Below are positions 22,818-34,995 of a stretch of 64,000 bases of DNA, piece after piece. A model generated the notes under the pieces. That model was not told the DNA's origin. It searched no databases and worked only from the letters and a program-made list of their open reading frames with translations. Source of the stretch: Isochrysis galbana (lineage: Eukaryota > Haptophyta > Isochrysidales > Isochrysidaceae); contig CM030932.1 of assembly GCA_018136815.1 (NCBI GenBank), positions 5,184,407 to 5,248,406 of the forward strand, in the 5' to 3' direction. A program made the position numbers and the translations under genes. How positions within the stretch are numbered: the first letter of the stretch is position 1; every line of letters begins with the position of its first letter.

Positions 22818-24185
22818 GTTCCAGACAAGATCGCCGACAGATCGCCCTTTGATCGTCGTCCGTCGTTGTCTGATTGGAGTGTTTGGGTTTGATTTCAGTC
22901 GAGTTATGTGAGAAAGTCGTGGGGCGAGAGTCGGGGTGTTTTCCTGGGTGTCTCTGTCCGTCGTCCTGTCGTCAGTCGTCATCCGTCGTCGCTCTCGCTC
23001 TCGTCGCTCTCGCTCTCGTAACACTCGTACCCAACAAACTCGCCTCGCCTCGCCAGCCCCTGCCATCACAGCCCTCCTCTCACTCGCCCTCGCCTCTCGC
23101 CGCTCGTTCCATGTCGTTCTCGCCGCCGTCCTCGCCCTCGCTCAAGCCCGCCTGCCCGCCTTCCTCTGCTGACGGGCTTCAGCCCGTCATCGTCTCCGAA
23201 GCCGTCTCCTCAGCCGCGCCTGCCGCCGGCTTGCCACCTTCCTCATTGCCCTCAGGCCCTAAGGGCCATCACAATTCGTCACCAAGGAGCAATAGAACAA
23301 GGACAAGGACGAATAAGCCAATGAAGCAACGACCAAGGAGATCACCGGGGACGCCGCGGGCCCGGCGCCACCCAAACAAACGACGCGAGCCCGGGCGGAC
23401 ACGCACACCAAGAGCGATAACTCAAAAGGCCTACCCGGCCCCCACACTCAGATGTAGGCCTTAGGTAGCGCACCAAGGCCGGACCCCGGAAACAGAAGAA
23501 AAAGGAATAAAGGGGGGCAGGGAAAGAGGTGGGGAAAGGGAAGTTAAGGGCGGTGTAGATGGAGAGGGATGATCCCGTCAATAGTAGGTGTGTAGCCCAG
23601 AAACTTCAGTTGGTTTTTTTGTGTTTTTTTTTATTGTACGGGCTCGCCCCGGGGGGTGTCCGTGATGGAGTGAGGGGGGCGCGAGGCCCCCATTGACCCC
23701 CACTTGTAAAAGTAGGTTCCACAAAAGACAAAATAAGCGAGTGGTGCAAGCGATTTGCTACTTGCTACGATTCATCGCGAAGATCGACTTGCGGCTAGCA
23801 ATAAGGTAGGGCAGAGACTCCTTCGCTGCGTCTGCGATCGCACCATGCATCATGGATAATTGACCCTGCACCCTGCTCAAGTGGGTTTTGTGAGCTTTGC
23901 ATCGTCGGCAAACCATGCACCATCTATGGCACATACGATCCACGCTCCCACAAATAAAAGCGACGAGCGAGAGAATACGCAAAGGAGGCGCGACCTGTGC
24001 GCAATCCGCAAGCCACATTGTTGCAGGAACTACGACTGAGAGGCGTGGGAGTAGTGGTGCGATGATGACGGCGTGATCAAGTCGAATGGGCACGATTGAG
24101 ACGGATTGGCCACGTCGTCCTGTTGGGACCACGGAAGACGTGCTCGTGCACAGATAGCGGGGTCGTTGTGTAGATGGCCAAATAA
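22818..24185. other. intergenic with a dispersed repeat
   Basis: No confident gene. The region from 22976 to 23060 is CTCTCG-rich. 23450-23640 is a dispersed repeat (separate entry). A minus-strand open stretch at 23758-24132 ends GAIADAAKESLPYLIASRKSIFAMNRSK-stop and could be a terminal exon of an unidentified gene, but no complete model can be built. Confidence 0.4.
23450..23625. repeat. dispersed repeat, copy 1
   Basis: Shares an ordered series of matching blocks with 39030-39200 in the same orientation: AGGTAG-GCA, GGCCGGACCCCGGAAAC, AAGGGGGG-AGGGA, GTTAAGGGCG and AGTAGGT. Identity is roughly three quarters by eye, so these are old copies. The type of element is unknown. Confidence 0.6.
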
Positions 24186-24340
24186 TTAGGCATACGCGTC
24201 GTGCACTTTGTAGTGCTCCAAGTTCACGGGCTCCGCTTGCATAGCCTGGAATCGAGTGTGCATGGTACGCTCAAAATCGGGCATGATGTTGAGCCTGAAA
24301 AGATGTCGGCACATCACGAGTTGTGCAAGATTATTGTAAG
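24186..24340 (-). other. possible terminal exon of unidentified gene
   Basis: After a good acceptor (TTTTCAG at about 24296) the minus frame reads LNIMPDFERTMHTRFQAMQA and on to a stop near 24186. It lies just downstream of the stop of the epimerase-reductase gene, so it could also be 3' untranslated sequence. No family is recognised. Confidence 0.2.
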
Positions 24341-24516
24341 ATCGGCAGGCCGGCTCTACGCAACCACGTGAAAGAGACTTTGCGACCAAGTGATGCGTGC
24401 ATCCTCCCGCCAATTCGAGAAGTATAAGGAGATAAGCGCTCAACATTTTGTAAAAAATCGCCGGCGCGGTCATCTTACGAACGCGACACGCACCCCAGAG
24501 GCGGACAAGTGCTTGT

Positions 24517-27212
24517 CTACTCACAGAGCGGCTTGCCCCGAGGATTCGCCATCCAATGCTTCACGGCCTCTTCGACGGTGCGCGGCTTCCACCCTGGAAT
24601 GGCTGCCTGCGTCTTGTCGAGGGTCAAGCCTGAAGCCAATGGTCGCAATGCCGCTTGCCCCGCATTGGAGGTCTCGACCCCATGAAGAAGCGAGGCATCA
24701 AAGCCGCCGAGGATTGGATTGAGCGCGTCGATTACTTTTTTGCCGAAGTCGAGCCTGCCGAGAACCTCGCAGCCACCAACATTGAATACACCCGACACAT
24801 TGGCCTCAACAAGGCGTTTGGTGGCATCGGCGAGATCACGGTTGTAGGTAGGCGTGTTGACTTGATCGACGGGCACGTTCATCTTCTCGCCGACCCTTAG
24901 CTTCTGGGCCATTTGGTAGACGAAGTTCTTGCCAACAGCCTATTCCCAGACGAAGGGGGCCATACAAAACGCGTTGAGGAGGGATAGGCAATGTCGATGT
25001 CAGATAGGGCACACCGTCTGAATCACAAGACTAGCGTCTCATTGTTGCGCATTTTGGAGGCCGACCCTCCCAATTACATTAGAGATGCACAAGGCAGTCA
25101 TGAAGGTGATTGGGAGCGTGTAAATGAGTGCAGAGTCACCTCTGGTCCAAAGACAACATTGGTACGAATGACGATCGCTGTCGGATCCGCTTTCAAGACA
25201 GCCGACTCTCCCGCTAGCTTGCTAGAGCCATAGACATTGAGCGGCGCAGGCTTGTCTGCTTCTCCATACGGTCCTGCCTTGCCATTTCCGCCATTGGAAT
25301 CGACGCCACCATCGAAAACGTAGTCTGTCGAGTACCAAACAACCTTGGCCCCGACCACCGCGGCCGCCGCAGCCACGACTGCTGGACCGTAGCAATTCAT
25401 ATGGTTCGCCTTGGCTGGCTCACGCTCGCAACCGTCCACCCAGGTGAAGCCGGCACAAATGCACACAACGGAAGGGTACACCTAATATTCACGAGCACAA
25501 AGGACAGTGAGCCGAGAGGTGAAAGAAGTGTGTACGCGCAAACACGCGGATGTGCGTGACCATGGATGCAGTCACGAACTGCCTACAACACGTCGCTGCC
25601 AAGGAGCAGGCGCATCATCTTAGTCACCACACATGAGCCAGCCAGAAAGAGGAACATAGGATTGATCAAAGGAGGTGAGTTGCAGGTGCAATGCACTCTG
25701 TGGTATTGTTGCAAGCGATGACACGCGTAGCTCACCGTCTCCATCAGATCCTCGGCTAGTTGAGGATTAAATGCCGCCTTTTGCATATCAAACTGAATAA
25801 ACCCAGCCGTAGGGGTCGCGGCGTACGTGCCGATGCAATTGTACGGACCGAAGGCCTCGATGAGCGCGCCGCCCACCTGTGTAGGTCGGACAGAATCCGG
25901 CAAGTGAGGAAATGCTTCATTTTGTGTAGAAGCGAAGCTCATGTTGAAGAGCTAAGCATACAGAAGAATTAGCCTGACCACTGCGTGTCCGTGTGCAACA
26001 ATCATTGGACGCGACGTACCTGCCCTGATCCGCCGACTATGAGAATGCGCCCCCGAGGTGTCACGCTGTGCAACTTCGGCCGGTAGACTGCAAGGGTCGG
26101 CGCAGCCGAATCCTTGGGAGACATGACCGGGGTGACTCCGGGCGGGATCGGCCATTTGATATTGAAGAGGGGATCAAAGGGGTGAGTATCAGCCTGTGAC
26201 GGGGCGCGAGGAACCAGGAAGTCACACGCCACTGTGACAACGCATGTCATGTGGCGATGCGTGAGGATAGAGGGCCGGAATGGAAAGCATGCCGTTTTGG
26301 CCATGCTGCGTCCACTATAGGCAAGAAGGAAGACTCGAGCGACAAGAGACAGCGAGGCAAGCAAGCCAGGGTACGATCCTAGACAAGACTGATGGGAGGG
26401 TAGATCGCAGAATAGCGACGAAGGCGGTCGTCCTCCAATTCACCTCTTTGGATGGATTGAAGCAGCCCTCTTGGAGGTAAAGAGCACACGTGTCATCCTC
26501 AAATGTGAAGAATCCGTGGCCGCAGCCTGCCGGCACAAAAACCTGCAACGGACAACCACGCAGAAATACTCATGACTATACACGCACACGTACACACTTA
26601 GTGGAGGCACACATGGTTCGGAGGCATAGTGCCCAGCGTTATGTCTCCTTATCTAGGCATTGGAGTGTGTTCTCTATGGCAGCATGGATGGGGGCGTGCC
26701 TGTTTCCTGTTGTGCTCGGTCAGCTTGACGCCACACCAGCGGCCAAATGTCGGGCTCCCCTCACGGAAATCCGCGATGACATCGTACAGGGCACCACGCA
26801 CGCACGTCACAAACTTGCCATATGGAGAGCAGTGCAGCCCGCGGAGGGCATGCTTTTGAGACGAGGAGAATGAGACCTGCAAGGCGGCTGTGTGAGGCTC
26901 GATCGGCGGCAGGCGGCAAAAGAAGGAAACCGAGTGAAAATGCCATACCCTCAAGCATCACTCCTCTCGCCGCCCCCCAACCCCACCCCTTCCCCTTCGC
27001 CCCCCCCCCCCCCCAATCCCTCCTCTCACTGAGAGGGAAGTGGCGGCTCGCAGTGTCGGCTGCACCTGCTTCCACTTGTCTGCGGGCGCGCCGATGGCTT
27101 GGTACTTCTCCTCATTGTACAGCTCATTGAAATAACCCCTGTGATCGCCATACCTGTCGAACATGGTGACGGACGCGCCTGCGACGGGCAGCTCGACTGT
27201 GACAGGTGGCAT
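24517..27212 (-). CDS. fused dTDP-4-dehydrorhamnose 3,5-epimerase / reductase (RmlC-RmlD-like)
   Basis: Seven exons: 27212-27066, 26876-26700, 26542-26444, 26193-26020, 25876-25736, 25481-25140 and 24939-24517. All six introns are phase 0, and the spliced product is 500 residues. Residues 1-190 are RmlC-like: the FDRYGDHRGYFNE strand, RGLH with the catalytic His, CVRGALYDVIADFR-GSPTFG and VFVPAGCGHGFF. Residues 190-500 are RmlD-like: the RILIVGGSGQVGG Rossmann loop split by an intron, STDYVFDG, and the catalytic Tyr-Lys in VYGSSKLAGE. Together the domains would epimerise and reduce a 4-keto-6-deoxy sugar nucleotide to a rhamnose donor in the cytosol. Oddities: the segment aligned with the usual epimerase DYY region reads EGCFNP, so the tyrosine may be lost, and the exon 2 donor is GC rather than GT. 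Substrate (dTDP or UDP) cannot be told. Confidence 0.85.
26543..26699 (-). other. GC-AG intron in the epimerase-reductase gene
   Basis: Exon 2 must end in AAACAG (Lys-Gln) because exon 3 continues the epimerase strand with VFVPAG after TTGCAG. The six bases after the exon are GCACGC. No GT donor nearby preserves the frame. The weak match to the usual GCAAGT consensus is noted. Confidence 0.6.
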
Positions 27213-29061
27213 GGGCGGGCGGGGAGAAGGCGGAGGCAGAGATGAGGGGCGAGGGCGCCGCAGAGTATTCCTATTCTAAGGCGGTCAAACACTAGTTTAA
27301 CTTCTAAGGGTGTAAAAATATAAAGTCAGGGGAAATACACCAAAGTAAAGCGGCAGAAACTCCTGAAAACACCTATCGAGCACATATTCGGTGCCTTTGG
27401 GCCCCAGACACCCCTCCCCCCCCCCCCCCGGGAGCCCCCACAACGAAGTGTAACCCCAAAATCCAAAATGCAAAATGGCAAAACAGGGCTAAATACAAAT
27501 ACACTCTCAGAGATCAGAGAGCCCGAATCCGAATTGAAAATAACGACGCCGGGCGCGCTGCTGCGAGACCGTTCTCGTTCCTCAGCCCCAGCCCGGTGTC
27601 CGGCCCGCGCCAGGCCCCATATACCCAGGAGCCGCCCAGCCAGCGACGCCAATCAATCGCGCGCGACGCGCCCCCAAGCCACGTCGAAATCGGCCGTCGC
27701 GGCGCCCGAAAGCACGCGCGCTAAAGTCCGCCGCCGGAGGCCGGGAGAACATTAACGTAAACAGGTGATCTTTCTTTTGGTCATCGCCCCTCCCACCCCC
27801 CCCCCCTATCTCACCGACAGGATCAGCCAAGGGACCTGGTCGCCTGCCAGCAGAACGACATAGACAAGAGACAAGAGACAAGAGGATCGAGGACGAGGAG
27901 AATGAGAAAAAGACGAAGAAGATGAAGGACTTAGACGGGGGAAAAGTTCTCCCCCCCTGTTCGACAGGCAAACAAGTGCAGACTGGGGGCCCCAGAGGCG
28001 CAGGAGCGCCAGCGAGGGAGAGGTAGGGGAGGCCAAGGCCCAGCCCCAGCCTCCTCTGCCCCCTGAGCTGGCCTCCAGGTGCCTCCAGGGGCCGCCAGGG
28101 GCCGCCAGAGGGCAGCTGCAGGCCTGCCGCAGGCGCGCCATCGCGCGTGCCGCAGGAGAGGGGAGAGAGAGCGCGGAGAAGGGGGTGGGCGGAGCGATCG
28201 CTCCGCCCACCGAAAAATCGGTTAGTCTCGCGCCTGTTTACAGGATAAGCAGTCGAGACGGAGTCCGCCGCCAGCCCGGGAGGCGTAGGAGGAAGGGGGG
28301 AACGGATCACCGGAGGGGGGCGCGGGCCACCGGACCATATCTAAGCCCTTCACCCCTATCCCCCTAGTAGTGTACGGGGGGAGCCGCCTGATGGCGGGGG
28401 GGGAAGGGCCGGGGGAATGGGGGTGTAGAAAGTGTCCTGCGTTAAAGTAGTGGGTCCATGCGCCGCAAGTGCGGTAAGAATATTATATAGTTTTTTTAGA
28501 CGGGGAAAAAATTGCTATGCGCACGCGCCGCGTCCTCGCGCCTCCAAATCCATATTAACATAACATTCTAAGCGAAAACAAAACTATCACCTGGCCCTCT
28601 TTTGACGGAACGCGACTTCCCCCGCTCTAGGCACCAGATGAAGGTCGGGCGCCCGATGCGCGGACGGATCTCGGGGGAATCGCATGTCATGATACAACGG
28701 CCCCGAAATAACCTTATCGGCCCCGGAGCGCGGGGCGCGACGCGCGACTGCCCGTTCTTTACTGTTAGAGCCCCAACGCGTGTGCAGAGGGGGGGCCAAG
28801 GGGGGAGGGGGGCGGTAAAACCCACCATTTTCCTCGGGATTCTTTCGTGGCGGCAGGTGAGCCATCCTGGTTTTTTTTGGGCTTCGGATGACGGTCAAAA
28901 AATGCAGTCCCCCCACATGGTAGTAGTTATAAATCACTGTTTGACCTCCCTAGAGCGGGCGGAGGAAGACATGGAAGAGAGCATGGAGCATGAGCATGAG
29001 TGATGAGTGAGCTTGAGCTTACGACTTACGAGAGAGAAAAGTGTACGTTGGCGGAGGTTTG
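27213..29061. other. intergenic with a partial SINE-like copy
   Basis: No gene. C-runs at 27001-27014 and 27416-27429 flank the 5' side of the minus-strand gene. A 5'-truncated copy of the SINE-like family occupies about 27950-28500. From 28500 to 29060 I see short GC-rich frames without family resemblance. Confidence 0.5.
27950..28500 (+). mobile_element. SINE-like element, 5'-truncated copy
   Basis: Contains the family landmarks CCCCCCTGTTCGACAGGC, AGCGCCAGCGAGGGAGAGG, GCGCGCCATCGCGCGTGCC, GGGTGGGCGGAGCGA, TATCTAAGCCCTT and GGGGTGTAGAAAGT, and ends in an AT-rich tail (GTGCGGTAAGAATATTATA). The first 200 bp of the family are replaced by unrelated sequence. It is more diverged than the copies with target duplications. 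Confidence 0.75.
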
Positions 29062-29130
29062 TGACGCGCCCAGTGTATTTTAGGGAATTCAATGACGCGC
29101 CCAGTGTACGTGGCCAGATTGCATGACGCG
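29062..29130. promoter_or_regulatory. TGACGCG motifs spaced exactly 31 bp
   Basis: TGACGCGCCCAGTGTA occurs at 29062-29077 and again at 29093-29108, and TGACGCG recurs at 29124-29130. The starts are 31 bp apart, close to three helical turns, so the sites would face the same side. They lie about 240-310 bp upstream of the ATG at 29371. TGACG is the core of bZIP/CREB-type sites. A regulatory role is inferred. Confidence 0.45.
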
Positions 29131-29239
29131 GCACCGGTGTCCGGTGCGTTAACGTTTTGCTTGACGAGTTAGATGACGGTTATTATTAGGCTACTCTATC
29201 TTTAGACCACCAAATTCCTGCAACCTACCTGACCATCAT

Positions 29240-29329
29240 TGCCTCTCCCTCTCTCTCCCTCCCTCTCTCTCTCCCTCCTCCCCACTACTTTTTCTCTCTC
29301 TCCCTCTCCCTAAAATCTCTCTCCCTTCC

Positions 29330-29360
<31 letters not shown>

Positions 29361-29361
29361 G
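29240..29361 (+). repeat. CT-rich microsatellite / pyrimidine-rich promoter
   Basis: CTCTCCCTC-type repeats run up to the ATG at 29371. They probably lie in the promoter or 5' leader of the downstream gene. A similar but longer CT tract precedes the J-domain gene at 45245. Confidence 0.7.
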
Positions 29362-29370
29362 TCTCGGCCG

Positions 29371-32300
29371 ATGGACGCGCTCGGATGGCGCACCTCTCTC
29401 CGCGCGGGCGGCGGTGAGGCGGAGCCGGCGTGCAGGCCAGCCATCGTCTCGCCGGGCAATGACGGCGAGACTTGCATGCTTCGCAACGACTCCGTCCAGT
29501 ACCGCCGCTGCAACTTCCAGTCGCGTACTCGCACATCCCCCTTCGGATCGGCTGGCACTTCGGCCTCGAAATCACCCAATGCATCAAGCCCCGTCTCTCG
29601 GTCTGCGGAAAGCTCGTCGCCTTTGCTCCCGGTGTCGCTGGGATCCGAGTTGCAGTGCCAAGACGAGAGATCGCTTTTCACACCGGCCTTGCCAGCCACA
29701 AGCCGGGATGGAGCTGCGCAGGCCTGTTCTACTCTGAGTGGGAGCTCGTATGCCTCCCGAGCTGCACACCATGGCGCGCCCTCTCAGCTGAGTTCGACTC
29801 TTACCTCGCCACGCTCAACCACTGTGAATTCCTCATCTTCCCTTTGCTCACACCAATCTCCCTCATTCCAAGGCAGTGTTCTGGCTGTCTTTTCGCCCGA
29901 TGGCCAAGCGGTGGGTGCGCACTCTACATGCGCTAGTGCCCCGGAGTTCCAGAAGTTCACGATGACGTCGACGCGTTGCGTGGCAGAGGAGATGCAGACA
30001 TTAGAAAATGCACTCTCGGATTCCGAACGGCGGCGTGCCATGCTGGACGCGCGCGTACGTATGCTGGAGGAGGCCTTGGAGGTGTCCATGCGGCGTGAGG
30101 CCGATGCCACTGCCGTGGCTGCCGAGTCTGCCTGTTCAGGCATCTCAGTGTCACCATTCAGGGTGGATCGGGCGTTGCGCGAAAGCGTGGCCGTGCAGAC
30201 AGCGTTGTTGACGACGCGGGATGGAGCTGTACAAACGCGCCATGTACGAATTTGCGATGGAGTCGCTCAAACCGTCCACTTAAATGGTGGGGCGTGCGAT
30301 GGCGAGACTCAAACGCACACCACAGACCTTCGTGATGCAGCCTCGCAAATGAGCCAACTTGGTAGCCTTGAGTATCCAAGGGCGACGAAGGACGTCGAGA
30401 TTCAGGTGTGGACTGAGGCTGCCGTCTGTATTACCCACGATGCGAACAGCCAGACGGTAGCTGAGGCGCAACAGCCGCCCCCTCCTAAGGCATACTTCGT
30501 ATCAAGATGCGCCCAAACGACCGATTCAGCTGTAGCAAGAAAGAGTGCATCCCAGGGGTCACAGGCGTGCTTGCTACCGGTTGCCGTGGTATCAGCAGGG
30601 GTTCAGGCGTGCTTACCGCAAACTCCTGTGGTGTCCACTGCAGCGCAAGCGTCTTCGCCGCTTGTTGCCGTGAAGCCTGCGTCCACACAGGTGCACCTTG
30701 CACATGCCTCGACTGCATCGGTATCCACGCAGGCAACAGTGCCGCCTGCCTCAGTGGATACGATCGGGATACAGACATCGCTCGGTTCCGTTCCAAGAAA
30801 GTCCACCGCACAACAGGTTTGTTTACCACCGAAACCGATGCAGTCTTCTGCATTGCAAACTTGCTTGCCGTCCGTAACGGTGCACGTAGCAGGGTGCCAA
30901 GCATGCTTGCCGCCCGTTGCGGTTAGTCATGCTGGAGTCCAAGCGTCGCTGGTGCTTGCCGACGTGCATTCCACCGGCATGCAAGTGTGCTTGCCAAGTG
31001 TAGATGTTCGCTCGGTGGGCACGGACGCGGCAGCGCCTTTCTCAGCGACTCGGTCGACGTGCACCCAGGCCTCCCATGTGGTATGCGCAACAAGGGATGC
31101 ATCGACATGTTCGTCGCCGAAGCGAGTGCATTCGGAGAGCACACAAGTGTCATTGCATCTGCCCCTCACGCGCTCGATCGCCGTTCAGGGACCATCAAAT
31201 GGGCTCACCATGCGCACGACGAGCACCCAGATGCTGTTCGCTCCTGAGACGCGACATACCGACGTGCAGATTCAGGCCGCGTCCACCCGGGCCGCAGATC
31301 GCAACAACATGCGATCGACTGGGGCACAAACATCACCAGTGCGACCATCGTCCGCAAGGTTCCCCTTAGGATCCTCATCTTCCGTCGCAGATTCATTGGA
31401 AGTATGCTCTCCAACGGTGTCCACTAGTCAACTCTCAGGGCCTAACACGCCCCATGCCGAGCCCTCGCCCAAGCCGGCAGCGGCCTCGCTAGCTACCAGC
31501 CATGGTGCATTTCCGACGCATCTTTCGCGGTTGCACGCGAACCTTGTGAGTAGTCTTCAAGTGCGCGCCACCATCCCTTGCAGCGATATTGCCACGAGTG
31601 GAGGAATTCTCATCTGATAAAAGACGCGTATACAACGAGGCCCTCCTCAACTGTCGTTCACGTCGTAATTTTCTGCACCATACCCCTCTCATTGTGTAGG
31701 CCTCTTTGATGGAAACCGAGGAGCGTGTCCGCGCCGCTGAGCTGGCGCACAAGCAGAGCGAGCGCCAACGGCGCTCTGAGGCAGCCGTGGCTCAGGAACG
31801 CGAGCGGAAATTGCAGGAGGAAGCTGCGGTGTTGGTTGCGGAGCAAAAGCGACAGATTGAGACATTGCAAAAGGAGAAGAGTCAGGTAGCGGCAGCGACC
31901 GCGGTGGTGACGGCCCAGGCGATGGTGACTGCGCAGCTCGAGGCGGAAGCTGAGGCTGAGGCTCTTCGGCAACAAATGGCAATCGCTAGCGAATGCCTGA
32001 GCGCGGCGGCGGATGCACTGTATGATGCACTACCAAGCCTGCTTGTCAAGGCAGTCACCTTCGACGTTGGCGCGCCGGCATATCAGGTTCTAGGCTTGCG
32101 CCATGTGCACGCGTCTTGCTAATGCGACGTTATTCTTAATTGTGGATACGTTCACTATGTACGCCAGTCTCGCCGATTAAACTTCACTGTCAGATTTCCA
32201 CGACGACCTAGCCTTGCGCCTATTCTACGCTCGTAGGTGGTGGAAGGAATGCTTCTTCAGCTGGGAGAACACGTCGATGCTCTAGGAAAACTTGAGGTAG

Positions 32301-34270
32301 GACCCGATATTGAGCCTGCGATTCGTCGAGTTGGCGACACGACCTCGATTCCAATAGAGAAGCATACAGATGGAGTAATTGAAGAAGGTGGCACAAAACA
32401 GGAGGGCTGTGACGAGGACGAGTCCACTAGGGAACACATTCAAATGCTTCAGGCGCAGGTACGCCATCTCCAGGAAGATCTGTGCAAGGCAGGGGCTGCT
32501 GTTTCGAGGCGAGGGCTTGATGTGTGCCAACCCGCCAATCGCCCCAGCGCAAACGATGCTGCTCCCGCTTCTACCACGTCCGGAAGAGCATCGCGCTCCC
32601 ATGTTGGGACGAGCGAGGAATCGGCAGCCAGGGAAGCGGCCACGACGGCCGCGGCGGCGGCGGCCATTGCATCTGCTGCAGCCGCCGGAGCAGGCGCCAT
32701 TGCGGATACCCCATTCGATAGGCGTGCGGCTCAGGCGCCACTTCCTACTTGCGCCCTTCCATCACTAAGGGAGGCTGAGCCAGCCAGAGCTGTAGCAGTG
32801 GCTCGTGCGGGTAGACAAGGCTCGGTGTCGCATTCGCCGTCGGCGCCACATGTATCTGATTCACTGCTCGAGCAGCTAGCCCCGGCTTCGCTTTCTCCAA
32901 ATTGTCGTGCCACTTACCAAGCTGCTGGCACGCTGCCGCCCACCGCATGCCACCCTCCATGGGAATCTTTTCCTTATGCCTACTCTCTGAACACGACGCC
33001 TGCGTCCACTTCCCAAGGAAGCCAGCCTTTATTCACGCCTCGTAAAGGGGTTTCACCCACCAGCTCCTTCTTGTCTGATGATGCTTGTTACTACACGCCG
33101 CTAGAGACATCCACGGATGTGGCTTTTCGCACGCCTGCATCGGTACCGCGATGTTCGAGCCCAAACCTTGATAGACATGCTCAAATGGCATCTGACCATA
33201 AATTATTTCGGACATCGATCGACGTACCGCTGCACGCGCACACGGAGCAAGACGAGTGCCTTCCTTCCGAACTGGCCCTCGAGGCGACCCGCCTTTCGCC
33301 GATGGCATCCTTTTCGGAAAATGATGCTGACGAGAGTCTTAGGAGCCCACGGAGCGTTCAAACATTGTCAGCCGATGGTGGTAGAGATGCATGGGACCAA
33401 CGCTCGCTATTCATCCCCGAGTCGTGCGAATCAATTCAACATGCCAAGGCATCTCTCAAAGCGGCAGGACAACGCAAGCCTTGCAGTCGTCAAAGTGCGC
33501 TACGAGACGCAACTCTACTGCAAGCCGCTGAGGGGCTCGTCGCCCACGCATCGGCAACCGAGCACGCGCCCTCACCGGGTTCGAAGGCTCGCTGCACAAA
33601 CGAAACTAAGGCCCGGGCAGCCGTGCTCCATCAGCAGGGCGGGCCCGTCGAAGCTATCTCACTTGACTGCGACGATCCAAGCCGCGTAGATATTAAGGGG
33701 TCGTGGAAGGCGTCGGAAAACTTTTTCCACTCGCCAAAAGACTTCGCGGTATTCCTTGTCGACTCACGTGAAGCGAGCGTCTTCAATGGTAATACGATAG
33801 GAAGCTTCAGCACCAGCGCACGCAGCGGTATCTCGCGGTGCGGCACGAGCCCGACACGCCAGTCTGCTTCGCCGTGGGTCGGTGCGACGCGACGGCCTTC
33901 GCGAGGTTGTGAGACCAATGGCAGTGGCCATAGACGAGCTAAGGTGGTGCAACGGGCTGCACAAGGGCCTGCTCATCAGCACTCACCCCCAAGAGACGTG
34001 CACTCCGCGCCCGTACAGGCGCCTGCGCCGTCTGAATTGGACCCTTCTCAGCGTTCTAGACGGTCAAACACTAAGCCGAAGCCTGCGAGCGCCTGTCCAT
34101 CGCCGCTTTCTCGGACGAGCATCGGCACGAGGCAGCCGATAGACTGCGCCTCCAGTAGCAAGGCTTCATTTCCAACGCAAAGAGCGACAACGAGAGCAGG
34201 AGTATTGTCACCTACATCGTTCTCCACGAGCGGAAGATCACAGAGTGCTATCCGGCCATTCTCCATGTGA
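29371..34270 (+). CDS. large disordered/coiled-coil protein with about 25 LC8-ligand-like Q motifs
   Basis: Three exons: 29371-31545, 31700-32086 and 32237-34270. Both introns are phase 0 (CTT|GTGAGT to TGTAG|G, and CAG|GTTCTA to CGTAG|G), giving 1,530 residues. Residues about 270-645 carry a recurring motif centred on Gln: AVQTALL, GETQTHT, RCAQTTD, GVQACLP, STQATVP, GIQTSLG, ALQTCLP, GMQVCLP, STQMLFA, GAQTSPV and others, spaced about 13-20 residues apart. This resembles the TQT recognition motif of dynein light chain LC8 (DYNLL). Before it (about 210-250) and in exon 2 (residues 728-815, ETEERVRAAELAHKQ onward) are predicted coiled coils. Exon 3 is Ser/Pro/Ala-rich and mostly disordered. 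No enzyme domain is visible. By analogy with proteins carrying arrays of LC8 sites, a dimer scaffold is plausible but unproven. Confidence 0.75.
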
Positions 34271-34995
34271 ATTACGAGTGCCACGATGTGTGTACCCATT
34301 CAATTCAGGTCACCAAGAGATGTACTCGCCGATGAGCTGGCTCTCGATAGCCGATCGTTGAGATGGCCGCGATGCATTCTTTGCCCACGTATCATGGCAG
34401 CCCAGGTTTTTGTCTAAGCTCAATAGTACATGGGTGACACCATGTACTATCGGCATGCTGGCGCTTACTTGTCTTGGTCCTCCTTCACCAAGCTCGTCGG
34501 CTCAGATTTTCATGATTTCTTCATGATTGAGCACGGGCATGGTACGGCGCAATGGCAAGCCCGTGTTGCAATGAGTGGGGCCAAAGCGGGACCAACTACA
34601 GCACCCGGAAAATATGGGATTGCCGCTTGCCGGCGGCCCAATTTGTAGAACGACAGTTATGGAACTCAGTGAGTGCAAAGATTTCGTTCGCCTTCATTCG
34701 GTATCACCACCCACCACAAAGGAATACACGTACACTTCCCATACACATGAGTTCATGCGCACTACTACCCGTTCCTATTTTTTTCCTTTTATTAGTTTCA
34801 TCGAATATCCCCACTCTAGTTGCTGGGTGGCGTGTATCTCCCCCCTCTCCTAGTGATGCTTCCCTCCTCCTCTTTGTCTCTCGTCACTAGTCACTAGGCG
34901 TTTGGCCGAGGAAGACAACTGCAAGCTTCAATATCAATCATAGTAGCACCACTACTACCTCCGTTCCAAAACTGAGATGTGAGAGAGCCTTTGAG
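34271..34995. other. intergenic
   Basis: No gene seen. It includes the 3' flank of the preceding gene. ACTACCTCCGTTCCAAAACT (34946-34965) recalls the terminal sequence of Stowaway-type MITEs, but no partner inverted repeat was found. Confidence 0.5.
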
